DNA of 64,000 nucleotides from Streptomyces formicae (GCF_002556545.1 NZ_CP022685.1:930001-994000), one strand, 5' to 3'; counted from the stretch's first letter, positions 22,747-32,017 are shown. Numbers and translations are program-made. The notes: generated from the letters alone by a model not told the origin.

Positions 22747-25705
22747 CCGTCGCCTCCCGCACCAGTTGTACGGGGTGCCACGCGTCGCGCTCCGTGCCGT
22801 GGAAGATCTGCTGGCGGCAGGAGGCGCCGGTCGCGACGACGACGGTGTTCTCGGAGGCGGCACGCACGGCGGGGAAGAGCCGGTCGTCGCCGACGGTCAT
22901 CGACACGTCGTAGTGCTCGGACTCGAAGCCGAAGGATCCCGCCATCCCGCAGCAGCCCGCGTCGAGTTCGACGACCTCGACGCCGGGTATGCGGCGCAGC
23001 AGGGCCATGGTCGCTGCCGTGCCGACCTCGGCCTTCTGGTGGCAGTGGCCGTGGAAGAGCAGGGTGCGGCCGCTGAGCCAGGAGTCGGCGCGCAGTCGCA
23101 GCCTGCCGTCGTCGATGGCGTCGGTGAGCAGTTCCTCCAGTTGGCGCACCCGGTCCGTGATCGCGATGCGCGCCGAGTCCTTGGGCAGCAGCGCCCGGTG
23201 CTCGTCGCGCAGCGTCATCAGGCAGGACGGCTCGCATCCGGTGATCGGGGCGTCGACCGGGGTGGTCTCCGCGAGCCGGTGGACGAGCTGGAACGCCTTG
23301 TCGCTCGCGTCGTCCACGAGGCCCTTGGAGAGGCTGGAGCGTCCGCAGCAGCCGCCGCTCTCCAGGCGTACGTCCCAGCCCGCGCGTTCGAGGAGTTCGA
23401 CGGCGGCCCGGCCGATCGCCGGTTCCGTGTAGGTGGTGAAGGAGTCGGCGAGGAGGACGACCGTGCCCTGGGTGGCGGCCGCAGCCGGTGCGGGGCGGCG
23501 GCGGAACCAGCGCACGAGGTTGCGGCGGGCGAAGCGCGGCAGCGGGCGGTGCGGGGTGATGCCGAGCGTGCGGTCGAGCAGGCGGCGCAGCAGGGGGACG
23601 CGGCCCGGCAGGTTGGAGAGCGGTGCCGTGGCCGAGCCGAGGCGGTTCAGGAGACGGATCGCGCCGAAGACGCGTGAGCGGGCGGGGACGCCGTGTTCGT
23701 CGTGGTGGTGGGCGAGCGCCTCCGTCTTGAGGGCGGCCATGTCGACGCCGAGGGGGCATTCGCTCTTGCACGCCTTGCACATGAGACAGAGGTCAAGGAC
23801 CTCGTGCAGTGCCTCGTCGCCGAGGGCGGTGTGCGGGTCGGGGGCGGAGAGCGCCTTGACGAGGGCGCCGGCGCGGCCGCGGGTGGAGTCCTGTTCGTTC
23901 CTCGTGGCCATGTAGGAGGGGCACATGGTGCCGGTGTCGGTCTTGCGGCACAGGCCGATGTTCATGCAGCGGTCGGCCGTGGCGCGCATCCCGCCCGTGA
24001 CGTCGAAGTCGAGGCGGGTGCGCAGTCCCGGCGCGGGGGGCAGGGCGGCGTCCCGCAGGTGGTCGGTCATGGCGGGGGCGTCGACGATCTTTCCGGGATT
24101 GAGCCGGTCGTGCGGGTCGAAGAGGCCCTTCACGCGGCGCATGGCCCCGTAGAGCTCGTCGCCGAAGAGCGCGCGGTTGAACTCGCTGCGGGCCAGGCCG
24201 TCCCCGTGTTCACTGGAGTTGACCCCGCCGTACTCGGTGACGAGGTCCTTGATCTCCTCGGCGACGGCGCGCATGGTCTGCCGCTGCGCGGCGTCGGTGA
24301 CGTCCAGGAACGGGCGGATGTGCAGGCAGCCCACCGAGCAGTGGCCGTAGAACCCCGCGGTGAGCCCGTGCCGGTCGAGGACCTTCTTCAACCGTGCGGT
24401 GTAGGCGGGCAGGTGGACCGGGTCGACGGCGGTGTCCTCGATGAAGGCGAGGGGCCGCTTGGTTCCCTCGCTCGCGGCCATGAGCAGCCCGAGGCTGGAC
24501 TTGCGGACCTTGAGCAGCGCGGCCCGGTGGGCGGGGTCGACGGCGCGCAGGGTGTGGTAGCCGTGGCCGTGGCGGCGCCAGAGCGAGGTCAGCGTGTCAA
24601 GCCTGCCCATGAGTTCGCGTGCGTCGTCGCCGGTGAAGGAGACGAAGAGGAGCGCTTCGGGGTCGCCTTCGAGCACGTCGGAGAGGGACGCGTACTCGAT
24701 CTTCTGGCGGGACAGGTCGAGGATGGTGCGGTCCATCAGTTCCACGGCCGCCGGATCGCAGGTGAGCGCGTCCTGGGTCGCCTCGATCGCGGCGGTGACC
24801 GAGGTGAAGTGACCGACGGCGAAGACCGTGCGGGACGGTTTGGGGACCAGGTCGACGAGCGCCTGGGTGGTGACGGCCAGGGTTCCCTCGGATCCGACGA
24901 CGAACTTCGCCAGGTCGAAGGGGGTGTCATCGCGGGCGAGCCGGTCCAGGCGGTAGCCGCCCGCGCGGCGCCAGTGGTGCGGGAACCCGGCCTCGATGGC
25001 CCCGGCGTGCGCCGCGACGAGGGCGGGCAGTTCGCGGTGGATGCGGCCGTCGAGGGTGGCGTGCCGGGCGCGGGCCGCGCGCTCCTCCTCGGTGAGCGGC
25101 GCCAGATGCGCGCTCGTCGCGTCGGAGAGCACCACGTCGAGCGCGCGGACGTGGTCGATGGTCATGCCGTGGCGCAGCGAGCCGCTGCCCGCGGAGTTGT
25201 TGCCGATCATCCCGCCGAGGGTGGCGCGGTTGCTGGTGGAGGTGTCGGGCCCGAACATCAGGCCGTACGGTGCCGCGGCGCGGTTCAGGTCGTCCTGGAC
25301 GACGCCGGGTTCGACGAGCGCGGTGCGGGCGTCGGGGTCGAGGGCGACGATCCGCCGCATGTGCCGGGAGAGGTCGAGGACGATGCCGGGTCCAGTCGTC
25401 TGCCCGGCGAGGCTGGTGCCCGCGCCGCGCGGCACCACGGACACGCCGTGCGCGGCGGCCGCGGCGACCGCCGCCTGGACGTCGTCGGCGTGGCGCGGGA
25501 AGACGACGCCGAGCGGGGTGATGGCGTACATGCTGGCGTCGCGCGCAAACAGGTGGCGGCTGTAGTCGTCGAAGCGGACCTCGCCCTCCAGGTCGGCGGC
25601 GAGCCGCCGTGCGAGGTCTTCGGTCCGCGCGGGGTCGGGGGCGCTGGTGTCAGCGGTGTTCTCGGTGCTCTTGGTGCTCTTGGTGCTCTCCGTGCTCGAC
25701 GTCAT
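22697..25705 (-). CDS. FAD-linked D-2-hydroxyacid dehydrogenase fused to an Fe-S/CCG domain (YdiJ-like)
   Basis: About 1002 residues, the length of the YdiJ-type fusion. The N-terminal half has an FAD-binding PCMH fold (PRGAGTSLAGQ, GGMIGNNSAGS) and a D-lactate-dehydrogenase-type C-terminal lobe (HGDGLARSEF, HDRLNPGKI). The C-terminal half carries two cysteine clusters for Fe-S centres (CMNIGLCRKTDTGTMCPS and CLMCKACKSECP) and two CCG repeats (GGCCGRSS, AGCCGMAG). The family oxidises D-2-hydroxyacids such as D-2-hydroxyglutarate, D-lactate or glycolate and passes electrons through Fe-S centres, probably at the membrane. ATG 25705 is preceded by GGAG at 8 nt; the upstream in-frame extension was rejected. 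It lies 38 bp after the aminotransferase gene and is probably co-transcribed with it. A Ser/Thr/Lys-rich repeat (STESTKSTKSTEN) marks the N-terminus. Confidence 0.9.
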   Translation of the reverse strand: MTSSTESTKSTKSTENTADTSAPDPARTEDLARRLAADLEGEVRFDDYSRHLFARDASMYAITPLGVVFPRHADDVQAAVAAAAAHGVSVVPRGAGTSLAGQTTGPGIVLDLSRHMRRIVALDPDARTALVEPGVVQDDLNRAAAPYGLMFGPDTSTSNRATLGGMIGNNSAGSGSLRHGMTIDHVRALDVVLSDATSAHLAPLTEEERAARARHATLDGRIHRELPALVAAHAGAIEAGFPHHWRRAGGYRLDRLARDDTPFDLAKFVVGSEGTLAVTTQALVDLVPKPSRTVFAVGHFTSVTAAIEATQDALTCDPAAVELMDRTILDLSRQKIEYASLSDVLEGDPEALLFVSFTGDDARELMGRLDTLTSLWRRHGHGYHTLRAVDPAHRAALLKVRKSSLGLLMAASEGTKRPLAFIEDTAVDPVHLPAYTARLKKVLDRHGLTAGFYGHCSVGCLHIRPFLDVTDAAQRQTMRAVAEEIKDLVTEYGGVNSSEHGDGLARSEFNRALFGDELYGAMRRVKGLFDPHDRLNPGKIVDAPAMTDHLRDAALPPAPGLRTRLDFDVTGGMRATADRCMNIGLCRKTDTGTMCPSYMATRNEQDSTRGRAGALVKALSAPDPHTALGDEALHEVLDLCLMCKACKSECPLGVDMAALKTEALAHHHDEHGVPARSRVFGAIRLLNRLGSATAPLSNLPGRVPLLRRLLDRTLGITPHRPLPRFARRNLVRWFRRRPAPAAAATQGTVVLLADSFTTYTEPAIGRAAVELLERAGWDVRLESGGCCGRSSLSKGLVDDASDKAFQLVHRLAETTPVDAPITGCEPSCLMTLRDEHRALLPKDSARIAITDRVRQLEELLTDAIDDGRLRLRADSWLSGRTLLFHGHCHQKAEVGTAATMALLRRIPGVEVVELDAGCCGMAGSFGFESEHYDVSMTVGDDRLFPAVRAASENTVVVATGASCRQQIFHGTERDAWHPVQLVREATVSASASNGRGAGPARS

Positions 25706-25743
25706 ACGACATGCTCCGGGGGGCGAAGGGGCGTACGTACGGG

Positions 25744-26910
25744 TCAGGTGGTGCGCAAGTGGTCGAGTGCGTCGGCCAGTCCCTGGTGGCCCACCGGGAC
25801 CCCGGCGAGTTCGAGGCCCATCTGGACCCCGGCGAGGGTGCCCGCGAGCGTGAGGTCGTTGAAGTGGCCCAGGTGGCCGATGCGGAAGACCTGGCCCGCG
25901 AGCCGCCCGAGGCCGGTGCCGAGCGACATGTCGAAGCGCTCCAGGACGACCTTCCGTACGGCGTCGGCGTCCTGGCCGTCGGGCAGGAGCACGGCTGTCA
26001 GTGATCCCGAGTGCTCGCGCTCGTCGGCGCAGAGCACATCGAGTCCCCAGCCGCGTACGGCACTTCGGGTGGCGGCGGCGTGCCGTGCGTGCCGGGCCCA
26101 GACCTGTTCGAGTCCCTCGTCGGCGAGCATGTCGAGCGCCTCTTCGAGGCCGTAGAGGAGGTTGGTGGCGGGGGTGTACGGGAAGTAGCCCGCCTCGTTG
26201 GCGTCGATGATCGGCGTCCAGTCCCAGAAGGACTTGGGCAGCCGCGCGGTGCGCGCCGCGGACAGGGCCTTCTCGCTGACGGCGTTGAAGCTCAGCCCCG
26301 GCGGCAGCATGAGCCCCTTCTGCGATCCGGTCACGGTCACGTCGACGCCCCACGCGTCGTGCCGGTACTCGAGGGAGCCCAGCGAGGAGACCGTGTCGAC
26401 GAGGAGCAGCGCGGGGTGGTCCGCCGCGTCGATGGCGGCGCGGATCTCCGGGACGCGGCTGGTGACACCGGTGGACGTCTCGTTGTGGACGACGCAGACG
26501 GCCTTGACGCGGTGCTCGGTGTCGGCGCTCAGGCGTGCGAGGGCGGCTTCGGGGGACGCGCCGTGGCGCCAGTCGCCGGGCACGAACTCCACGTCGAGGC
26601 CCAGGGACCGGGCCATGGCGCGCCACAGCGAGGCGAAGTGGCCGGTCTCGAAGCAGAGCACGCGGTCACCGGGGCTGAGCGTGTTGACCAGGGCGGCCTC
26701 CCAGGCCCCGGTGCCCGACGCGGGATAGACGACGACGGGCCCCGTCGTGCCGAAGACGGGCCCCAGCGCGTCGAGCAACCGGCGGGTGAGGGCGGCGAAT
26801 TCGGGGCCTCGGTGGTCGATGGTGGGCGCGGCCATGGCGCGCAGCACCCGGTCGGGAACATTGGTGGGGCCTGGGATCTGGAGAAAGTGGCGGCCCGTCC
26901 GGACGGTCAT
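25744..26910 (-). CDS. Class V aminotransferase, serine/alanine-glyoxylate transaminase type
   Basis: PLP enzyme of 388 residues. The N-terminus has IPGPTNVPDRVLRAM, characteristic of alanine- or serine-glyoxylate aminotransferases; YPASGTGAWEAAL forms the cofactor phosphate region; GSQKGLMLPPG contains the Schiff-base lysine. The family moves an amino group between serine or alanine and glyoxylate or another 2-oxoacid. It sits just upstream of the FAD/Fe-S dehydrogenase and divergent from an IclR regulator. The inferred module therefore oxidises a 2-hydroxyacid to a 2-oxoacid and transaminates it, or runs the chain in reverse order. The true substrate cannot be read from sequence. Confidence 0.9.
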   Translation of the reverse strand: MTVRTGRHFLQIPGPTNVPDRVLRAMAAPTIDHRGPEFAALTRRLLDALGPVFGTTGPVVVYPASGTGAWEAALVNTLSPGDRVLCFETGHFASLWRAMARSLGLDVEFVPGDWRHGASPEAALARLSADTEHRVKAVCVVHNETSTGVTSRVPEIRAAIDAADHPALLLVDTVSSLGSLEYRHDAWGVDVTVTGSQKGLMLPPGLSFNAVSEKALSAARTARLPKSFWDWTPIIDANEAGYFPYTPATNLLYGLEEALDMLADEGLEQVWARHARHAAATRSAVRGWGLDVLCADEREHSGSLTAVLLPDGQDADAVRKVVLERFDMSLGTGLGRLAGQVFRIGHLGHFNDLTLAGTLAGVQMGLELAGVPVGHQGLADALDHLRTT

Positions 26911-26934
26911 TGCGCGAATCTCCCCTCCACGCTT

Positions 26935-26951
26935 GTGCCGTGAGACGGCAC
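26935..26951. promoter_or_regulatory. Perfect 17-bp palindrome between aminotransferase and IclR gene, candidate IclR operator
   Basis: GTGCCGT-GAG-ACGGCAC has perfect 7-bp arms. It lies in the divergent gap 26911-27052, 24 bp upstream of the aminotransferase start and 101 bp upstream of the IclR gene. The 7-3-7 geometry matches the second palindrome at 27889-27905. Assignment to the adjacent IclR protein is inferred. Confidence 0.5.
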
Positions 26952-27052
26952 GGCGTATCGTGATGCGGCACGAGGCAGCTTAGGGTCACCCTCGACGAGG
27001 GGTCAACGGCCTTGCCGCGTCGCGTCAACAGCCGTACGCAAGGGGGATTTCG

Positions 27053-27820
27053 GTGCAGAACGTCCTCAACGCCCTGCGCACGCTGGAGGAGTTGGCGGGG
27101 CGTCAGCCCATCGGCGTCGCCGAGCTCGCCCGGGCCATGGACCTGCCCAAGAGCACGGTGCAGCGGGCGCTCGGCACGCTGCACACGGCAGGCTGGATCA
27201 AGCAGACCGGGAGTACGCCCACGCGCTGGACGCTCACCACGAAGGCGCTGCTCATCGGGCGGCAGGCCACCGGTGAACTCGGCGTGCGGGACGTGGCGGT
27301 GCCCGTGATGGAGAAGCTGCGCCGCGCCGTCGACGAGACGGTGCACCTGGCGGTCCCCGAGGGCGATCGGATCGTGCTCGTCGAGCGCCTGGAGACGAGC
27401 CAGCCGGTGCGGATCGTGCTGCCGCTCGGCCAGCCGCTGTCCGGCCACGCGTCCGCCAACGGCAAGGCGATCCTCGCCGCGGGGCCCTCCGACGCGGTCG
27501 AGCGCTACCTCGCCCGCGGCCTGACACACTTCACCGACACCACGATCGACGACCCCGACGCGCTGCGCACCGAATTGGACGCGGTCCGGGCCCGCGGTTA
27601 CGCCCTCAACCAGGGCGAATGGCGCGACGACGTGTCCGCGGTGGCCGCCGCGGTGCTCGGCCCCGACGGCGTCCCGGTGGCGAGCATGAGCATCAACCTG
27701 CCCAGCAGCCGGTGCGACCGCGAGCGCCTGCACGCCCTCGGATCGCACGTGCGCTCGGCGGCCCAGGAGATCAGTGCGGCGCTGGGGTACGAGACGCCGC
27801 ACGCGAGCCGCGTCCGGTAA
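27053..27820 (+). CDS. IclR-family transcriptional regulator
   Basis: 255 residues. The N-terminal winged helix-turn-helix (ALRTLEELAGRQPIGVAELA, then LPKSTVQRALGTL) is followed by an IclR effector-binding domain (VPVMEKLRRAVDETVHLAVPEG, ASANGKAILA). GTG 27053 is preceded by AAGGGGG. It sits between an enzyme pair on the minus strand and a carboxylate permease on the plus strand, so it probably controls both in response to a 2-hydroxy- or dicarboxylic acid. Two 7-3-7 palindromes flank the gene in the promoter regions of those neighbours. Whether it represses or activates is not known; the position of the 27889 palindrome downstream of the predicted transcription start favours repression of the permease. 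Confidence 0.92.
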   Translation: MQNVLNALRTLEELAGRQPIGVAELARAMDLPKSTVQRALGTLHTAGWIKQTGSTPTRWTLTTKALLIGRQATGELGVRDVAVPVMEKLRRAVDETVHLAVPEGDRIVLVERLETSQPVRIVLPLGQPLSGHASANGKAILAAGPSDAVERYLARGLTHFTDTTIDDPDALRTELDAVRARGYALNQGEWRDDVSAVAAAVLGPDGVPVASMSINLPSSRCDRERLHALGSHVRSAAQEISAALGYETPHASRVR

Positions 27821-27841
27821 CTCCCTTGCCGTCGCACCCCC

Positions 27842-27870
27842 TTGACGGTTCGTGACAGCCGTCACATACT
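27842..27870 (+). promoter_or_regulatory. Predicted promoter of the MatC-type permease gene
   Basis: TTGACG (27842-27847) and CATACT (27865-27870) are separated by 17 bp, a good match to a primary-sigma promoter. Transcription would start near 27877, just before the palindrome at 27889. Confidence 0.5.
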
Positions 27871-27888
27871 CGCCAACGCCGCAGGAGA

Positions 27889-27905
27889 GTTCCGCATAGC
27901 GGAAC
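27889..27905. promoter_or_regulatory. Perfect 17-bp palindrome before the permease gene, candidate IclR operator
   Basis: GTTCCGC-ATA-GCGGAAC has perfect 7-bp arms. It lies ~12-28 bp downstream of the predicted transcription start and ~68 bp before the permease ATG, a position suited to a repressor roadblock. The pattern resembles inverted repeats bound by some IclR-family repressors; this was recalled, not checked. Confidence 0.55.
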
Positions 27906-27972
27906 CTTAAGTCCATGCTGCGGACAGTCCCGGCCGACTCTCTCGGCCGCAGCCCGAAGGCGAGGACGTGTC

Positions 27973-29307
27973 ATGGCAGACCATCTCATCGCGATCGGCG
28001 CACTGGTGCTCGTGTTCACCGTCGCCACGTTCACCTCGGTCCACATGGGGGTGCTCGCTCTCGTCGCCGCCTTCGCCGTCGGCTCCGCCGTCGCGGGGCA
28101 GAGCGCGGACGACGTGTTCGGCGGCTTCCCCGGGGACCTCTTCGTCGTACTCGTAGGAGTCACTTTCCTCTTCGCCATCGCGAAGAACAACGGCACCATC
28201 GAATGGCTCGTGCATGCCGCGACCCAGGCCGTGGGCGGCCGGATCGCCCTCATCCCCTGGGTGATGTTCCTGATCACCGCGGCCCTCACCGCGGTCGGCG
28301 CCGTCGTGCCCGCCGCGGTGGGCGTCATCGCGCCCATCGGCATGAGCTTCTGCACGCGGTACAGGATCAACCCGATGCTCATGGGCCTGCTCGTCATCAA
28401 CGGCGCGAGCGCGGGCGGCTTCTCGCCCGCCAGCGTCTTCGGCAGCATCACCAACGGCGTCGTCGAACGCAACGGCCTGCCGGGCAGCCCCGTGCTGCTG
28501 TTCGCGATGTCCTTCCTGTTCAACGCAGCGCTCAGCGTCGTGGCGTACTTCCTCTTCGGCGGCAGGCACCTCATCGGCCGCCGCAGCACGGACCTCGGGG
28601 CCGCCCCCGCCGAAGAACCGGCCGAAGAACCAGCCGAACCACTCCCCCACGAAAGCGGCGGTTCCGCGACCGCGACGATCGCACCCGCAACTCCCACCGT
28701 CGCCCTGCGTCTCGACAGGTCCCGCACCCTGACCCTGCTCGGACTGCTCGGCATGGTCGCGGGGGCGCTCTTCCTCGACTTCAACGTCGGGCTCATGGCG
28801 CTCACCGTGGTCGTCGTGCTCACCCTCGTCGACCCCGAGGCGGCCAAAGGGGCGGTGGACCGGTGCGCGTGGTCCACCGTGCTGCTCGTCTGCGGGGTCG
28901 TGACCTTCGTCGGCGTCATGGAGCGCATGGGCACGATCGACTGGCTCGGCGAGAGCGTCGCGAAGATCGACTCACCGCTCGCCGGTGCCCTGTTGATCTG
29001 CCTCATCGGCGCCCTGGTCTCGGCGTTCGCCTCCACCACCGGCATCCTGGGGGCCCTGATCCCGCTCGCCGTACCGTTCTTGATGGACGGTCAGGTCAGC
29101 GCGGTGGGGCTGATCATCGCCCTTGCCATCTCCTCGTCCGTCGTCGATTCCTCACCGCTGTCGACCTCCGGGGCGCTGGTCACCGCCAACGCCCCGGAGG
29201 AGATGCGCCCGCAGGTGTTCGGCGCGCTCATGAAGTGGGGGCTCTCCCTGGCGCTCATCGCGCCGCTCGCCACCTGGGCCCTGTTCGTGGTGCCCGGGCA
29301 GGGATGA
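27973..29307 (+). CDS. MatC/SLC13-type carboxylate permease
   Basis: 444 residues, an integral membrane protein with about ten hydrophobic segments in two halves joined by a long Pro/Glu/Ala-rich cytoplasmic loop (~residues 205-245, EEPAEEPAEEPAEP). The N-terminal half (HMGVLALVAAFAVG, NNGTIEWLVHAA, NGASAGGFSPASVFG) looks like the MatC_N dicarboxylate/malonate carrier family; the second half carries ASTTGILGALIPLAVPF and SSVVDSSPLSTSGALV. It probably imports a malonate-, C4- or 2-hydroxy-carboxylate, the likely substrate source for the neighbouring dehydrogenase. ATG 27973 follows GAGGACGTGTC. It converges on the reductase gene with a 24-bp gap and no evident terminator. Confidence 0.85.
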   Translation: MADHLIAIGALVLVFTVATFTSVHMGVLALVAAFAVGSAVAGQSADDVFGGFPGDLFVVLVGVTFLFAIAKNNGTIEWLVHAATQAVGGRIALIPWVMFLITAALTAVGAVVPAAVGVIAPIGMSFCTRYRINPMLMGLLVINGASAGGFSPASVFGSITNGVVERNGLPGSPVLLFAMSFLFNAALSVVAYFLFGGRHLIGRRSTDLGAAPAEEPAEEPAEPLPHESGGSATATIAPATPTVALRLDRSRTLTLLGLLGMVAGALFLDFNVGLMALTVVVVLTLVDPEAAKGAVDRCAWSTVLLVCGVVTFVGVMERMGTIDWLGESVAKIDSPLAGALLICLIGALVSAFASTTGILGALIPLAVPFLMDGQVSAVGLIIALAISSSVVDSSPLSTSGALVTANAPEEMRPQVFGALMKWGLSLALIAPLATWALFVVPGQG

Positions 29308-29331
29308 GCGCCAGGCGGTCGGGGCCGTCGC

Positions 29332-31014
29332 TCAGCGCAGCAGACCAGGGCGCCCGCTCCGCGCGGTCGCCACCAGCTCCTCCACCGTGGCGAGCTTGAC
29401 CCGGGGCCGTCCTTCGAGGTGGCCCCGGGTGGCCTCCGCCCGCTCGATCGCGGCGAGCCCCCGGGCGTCGACCACCTTCCGGTTGCGGCGCTTGGCCAGG
29501 CGCCGGAAGTTCTTGGCCGGGTGCTTCGGCGTGGGCAGGGCACCGGCGACCGCGTCGGCCAGGAGCGTGGAGACCGTCTCGGCGGCGCAGATGCGGTTGG
29601 CGCCGATGCCGCCGCTGGGGCCGCGCTTGATCCAGCCCACCACGTACGTGCCGGGCTCCCCCGCCACCCGACCGCCCTCGTGCGGCACGGTGCCGGTGGC
29701 CTGGTCGAAGGGCAGCCCGGCGACCGGCAGTCCGCGGTAGCCGATCGCGCGCAGCAGCGCGCCCGCGCGGATCGCCCCCTCGTCCGCGCCGCCGTCGGCC
29801 TCGCCGCCTCGACCGCTCTGTCCGGCCGCGACGCGCACGGCCTCGACCCGGTCGTCGCCGAGCACCTCGACGGGCGTGCAGTGGAAGCGCAGGACGATGC
29901 GCCGTCCCGGCTCGGGCGGTGCGTCCAAGGCGGGCCGTGCGCGGGTGACGCCTTGCAGCACGGCGGCCTTGTCGCGCGCGGCGGCCGCCTCGATCGCGGG
30001 GGCGATCCGCGGGTCGTGGTCGTCCACGACGAGGTCCACACCCGGCACCTGGCGCAGCGCCAGCAGTTCGGACCTGGTGTAGGCGGCGTCCTCGGGGCCG
30101 CGCCTGCCGAGCAGCACCACTTCGCGCACGTTGCTCGCGCGCAGCGCGGCCAGCGCGTGGTCGGCGATGTCGGTGCGGGCCAGGGTTTCTGGGTCGGCCA
30201 GCAGGATGCGTGCCACGTCGAGGGCGACGTTGCCGTTGCCGACCACGACTACGCGCTCGGCCGACAGGTCGACCGGGCCGCGCGCCGCGTCCGGGTGGGC
30301 GTTGTACCAGGCCACGAACGCGCTCGCGGAGACGCTGCCCGGCAGCTCCTCGCCCGGTATCGCGAGGTTCCGGTCGGCGGCGGCGCCCACGGCGTACACG
30401 ACCGCGTCGTGGTGTGCCGCGATCTCCTGGTGGGTGACGTCGGTGCCCACGTCGAGCCCCAGGTGCATGCGCACCCTCGGGTGGGCGTGGAAGCGCGCGA
30501 AGGTGTCGCCGACCTTCTTGGTCGCGGGATGGTCGGGCGCCACTCCGTAGCGCACCAGACCACCGGCCACCGGGAGCCGGTCGATGAGGGTCACCTCGGC
30601 GCTGGTGTGCAGGAGCAGATCTTGCACGGCGTACATCCCCGCGGGCCCCGTGCCGACGACGGCGACCCTGAGCCGCGCGAAGTCGGCGGGCAGGACCCGC
30701 GGGAAGGACGGCTCGCCCCAGGCGTGGAAGTTGGGGCCCTCCGGCGCGGGTTCGCGCTCCGCGTCCTCGTAGTACGCCGCGTTGATGTCGGCGTACGCGC
30801 GCTGCGCGGCGGGCAGCCGGTCCACGGGGAAGATCGCGTCGACCGGGCAGGCGTCGGCGCAGGCGCCGCAGTCGATGCAGGTCTGCGGGTCGATGTGCAG
30901 CATCTCCGTGCTGCCGAAAGCGCGCTCTTCGGGCGTCGGATGGATGCAGTTGACCGGGCACACGGCGACGCACGTGGCGTCGCTGCAACAGGTCTGCGTG
31001 ATGGCGTAGGTCAT
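29332..31014 (-). CDS. Ferredoxin-ferredoxin:NADP+ reductase fusion (FprB-like)
   Basis: 560 residues. Residues 1-60 form a bacterial ferredoxin: CCSDATCVAVCP plus CIDCGACADACP, two cysteine clusters of the 7Fe/8Fe kind. Residues ~110-560 form an adrenodoxin-reductase-type flavoprotein with an FAD motif VVGTGPAGMYAVQDLL, an NADP motif VVGNGNVALDVARILL and the C-terminal GWIKRGPSGGIGANR. Such fusions carry electrons from NADPH through FAD to Fe-S and on to an oxygenase. The gene starts 67 bp after the stop of the AurF-type oxygenase on the same strand, so the pair is a likely two-gene electron-transfer unit. It might also serve the P450s upstream, but physical pairing favours the oxygenase. 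Confidence 0.92.
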   Translation of the reverse strand: MTYAITQTCCSDATCVAVCPVNCIHPTPEERAFGSTEMLHIDPQTCIDCGACADACPVDAIFPVDRLPAAQRAYADINAAYYEDAEREPAPEGPNFHAWGEPSFPRVLPADFARLRVAVVGTGPAGMYAVQDLLLHTSAEVTLIDRLPVAGGLVRYGVAPDHPATKKVGDTFARFHAHPRVRMHLGLDVGTDVTHQEIAAHHDAVVYAVGAAADRNLAIPGEELPGSVSASAFVAWYNAHPDAARGPVDLSAERVVVVGNGNVALDVARILLADPETLARTDIADHALAALRASNVREVVLLGRRGPEDAAYTRSELLALRQVPGVDLVVDDHDPRIAPAIEAAAARDKAAVLQGVTRARPALDAPPEPGRRIVLRFHCTPVEVLGDDRVEAVRVAAGQSGRGGEADGGADEGAIRAGALLRAIGYRGLPVAGLPFDQATGTVPHEGGRVAGEPGTYVVGWIKRGPSGGIGANRICAAETVSTLLADAVAGALPTPKHPAKNFRRLAKRRNRKVVDARGLAAIERAEATRGHLEGRPRVKLATVEELVATARSGRPGLLR

Positions 31015-31081
31015 GTCGTCGGCTCTGCTCTGCTCGTTCGGAAGGGATCGGATCTCGGCACGGGTCGGATCGCGGAACGGG

Positions 31082-32017
31082 TCAGATCAGGTGCGCGCGC
31101 TTGTAGAACGCCAGCGCGGGCCTGGTGAGCAGGCGGGAGGAGGCGAGGAACTCCATGAGGCCCGAACAGCTGGAGCGCATCATGGACTTGTGGTGCTCGT
31201 TGGCCTTCGCCTCGGCGAGCGCCCGCTTCTCGTCGAGCCCGGCGTTCGCGTACACCTGGCGGTTCACCATGCTCGTGACGATGTAGTACGAAGCGACGGC
31301 GACGACGAAGGCGTTGATCTGGCGCCGCACCGGGCCCGCGCCCTCAAGGCGCTTGCGCGTCTGGTCGCGGGCGAACTTCATGTGCCGCGACTCCTCGACG
31401 ACATGGATGTTGTTGATCGTACGGACGAACGGCGCGACCCGCTCGTCGCGCATCCAGTCGCGCTGCATCACGTCGAGCACCTCCTCCGCCACGAGGATCG
31501 CCGCGTACGCCGCCTCGCCGAAGGCCACCGTCTTGAAGACCCTGCCGAGTTCGGTGACGAACCGCTTGGGCCGGTAGGGCGGCGCGCCGAGCTTCTGGGC
31601 GCCTCGGGCGAACATGATCGAGTGCCTGCACTCCTCGGCTATCTCCGTCAGCGCCCACTGGACGTCGGCGCTCGTCGGGTCCTTGGCGTACACGTCGCGC
31701 AGCACCATCTGCTGGAGGATCATCTCGAACCAGATGCCCGTACTGGCCACCGACGCGGCTTCCTGCCGGGTCAGCTCCTTGCGCTGCGCCTCGGTCAGCT
31801 CCCGCCAGTACGCGGTGCCGTAGAGCGTGCTCCACTCCGGGCTCGCGCCGTGGTGGTCGGTGTCGAGGGGCGTGTCCCAGTCGACCTCGGTGGCGGGGTC
31901 GTAGGCGAGGACGGCGGCCGATTCGAGCAACCGCTGTGACACGTCACCCTCTTGAGAGGCGGCGGAGCCGTGCTGCGGGTGGTCCTGTGTGCTGGGGCGA
32001 ACGGTGCTGCTTGCCAT
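31082..32017 (-). CDS. AurF-type di-iron oxygenase
   Basis: 311 residues, matching the AurF/CmlI-like family of non-haem di-iron enzymes, which oxidise aryl amines to nitro compounds in studied members. Candidate iron ligands lie in WFEMILQQMV, EIAEECRHS, VAEEVLDVM, VVEESRHMKF and NEHHKSMM, giving the repeated E...ExxH arrangement of the family. ATG 32017 begins a disordered 25-residue leader. Its partner downstream is a ferredoxin-reductase fusion, which fits the electron demand of a di-iron oxygenase. No aminoarene biosynthetic gene is adjacent, so the substrate is unknown; many actinobacteria carry such pairs outside antibiotic clusters and a lipid or housekeeping role is possible. Confidence 0.85.
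   Translation of the reverse strand: MASSTVRPSTQDHPQHGSAASQEGDVSQRLLESAAVLAYDPATEVDWDTPLDTDHHGASPEWSTLYGTAYWRELTEAQRKELTRQEAASVASTGIWFEMILQQMVLRDVYAKDPTSADVQWALTEIAEECRHSIMFARGAQKLGAPPYRPKRFVTELGRVFKTVAFGEAAYAAILVAEEVLDVMQRDWMRDERVAPFVRTINNIHVVEESRHMKFARDQTRKRLEGAGPVRRQINAFVVAVASYYIVTSMVNRQVYANAGLDEKRALAEAKANEHHKSMMRSSCSGLMEFLASSRLLTRPALAFYKRAHLI

Noticed and set aside
25706..26626. N-terminal extension of the FAD/Fe-S dehydrogenase to ~1309 residues
   Set aside because: It lies out of frame across the aminotransferase gene, is Arg/Pro-rich, and a good ribosome binding site exists at ATG 25705.
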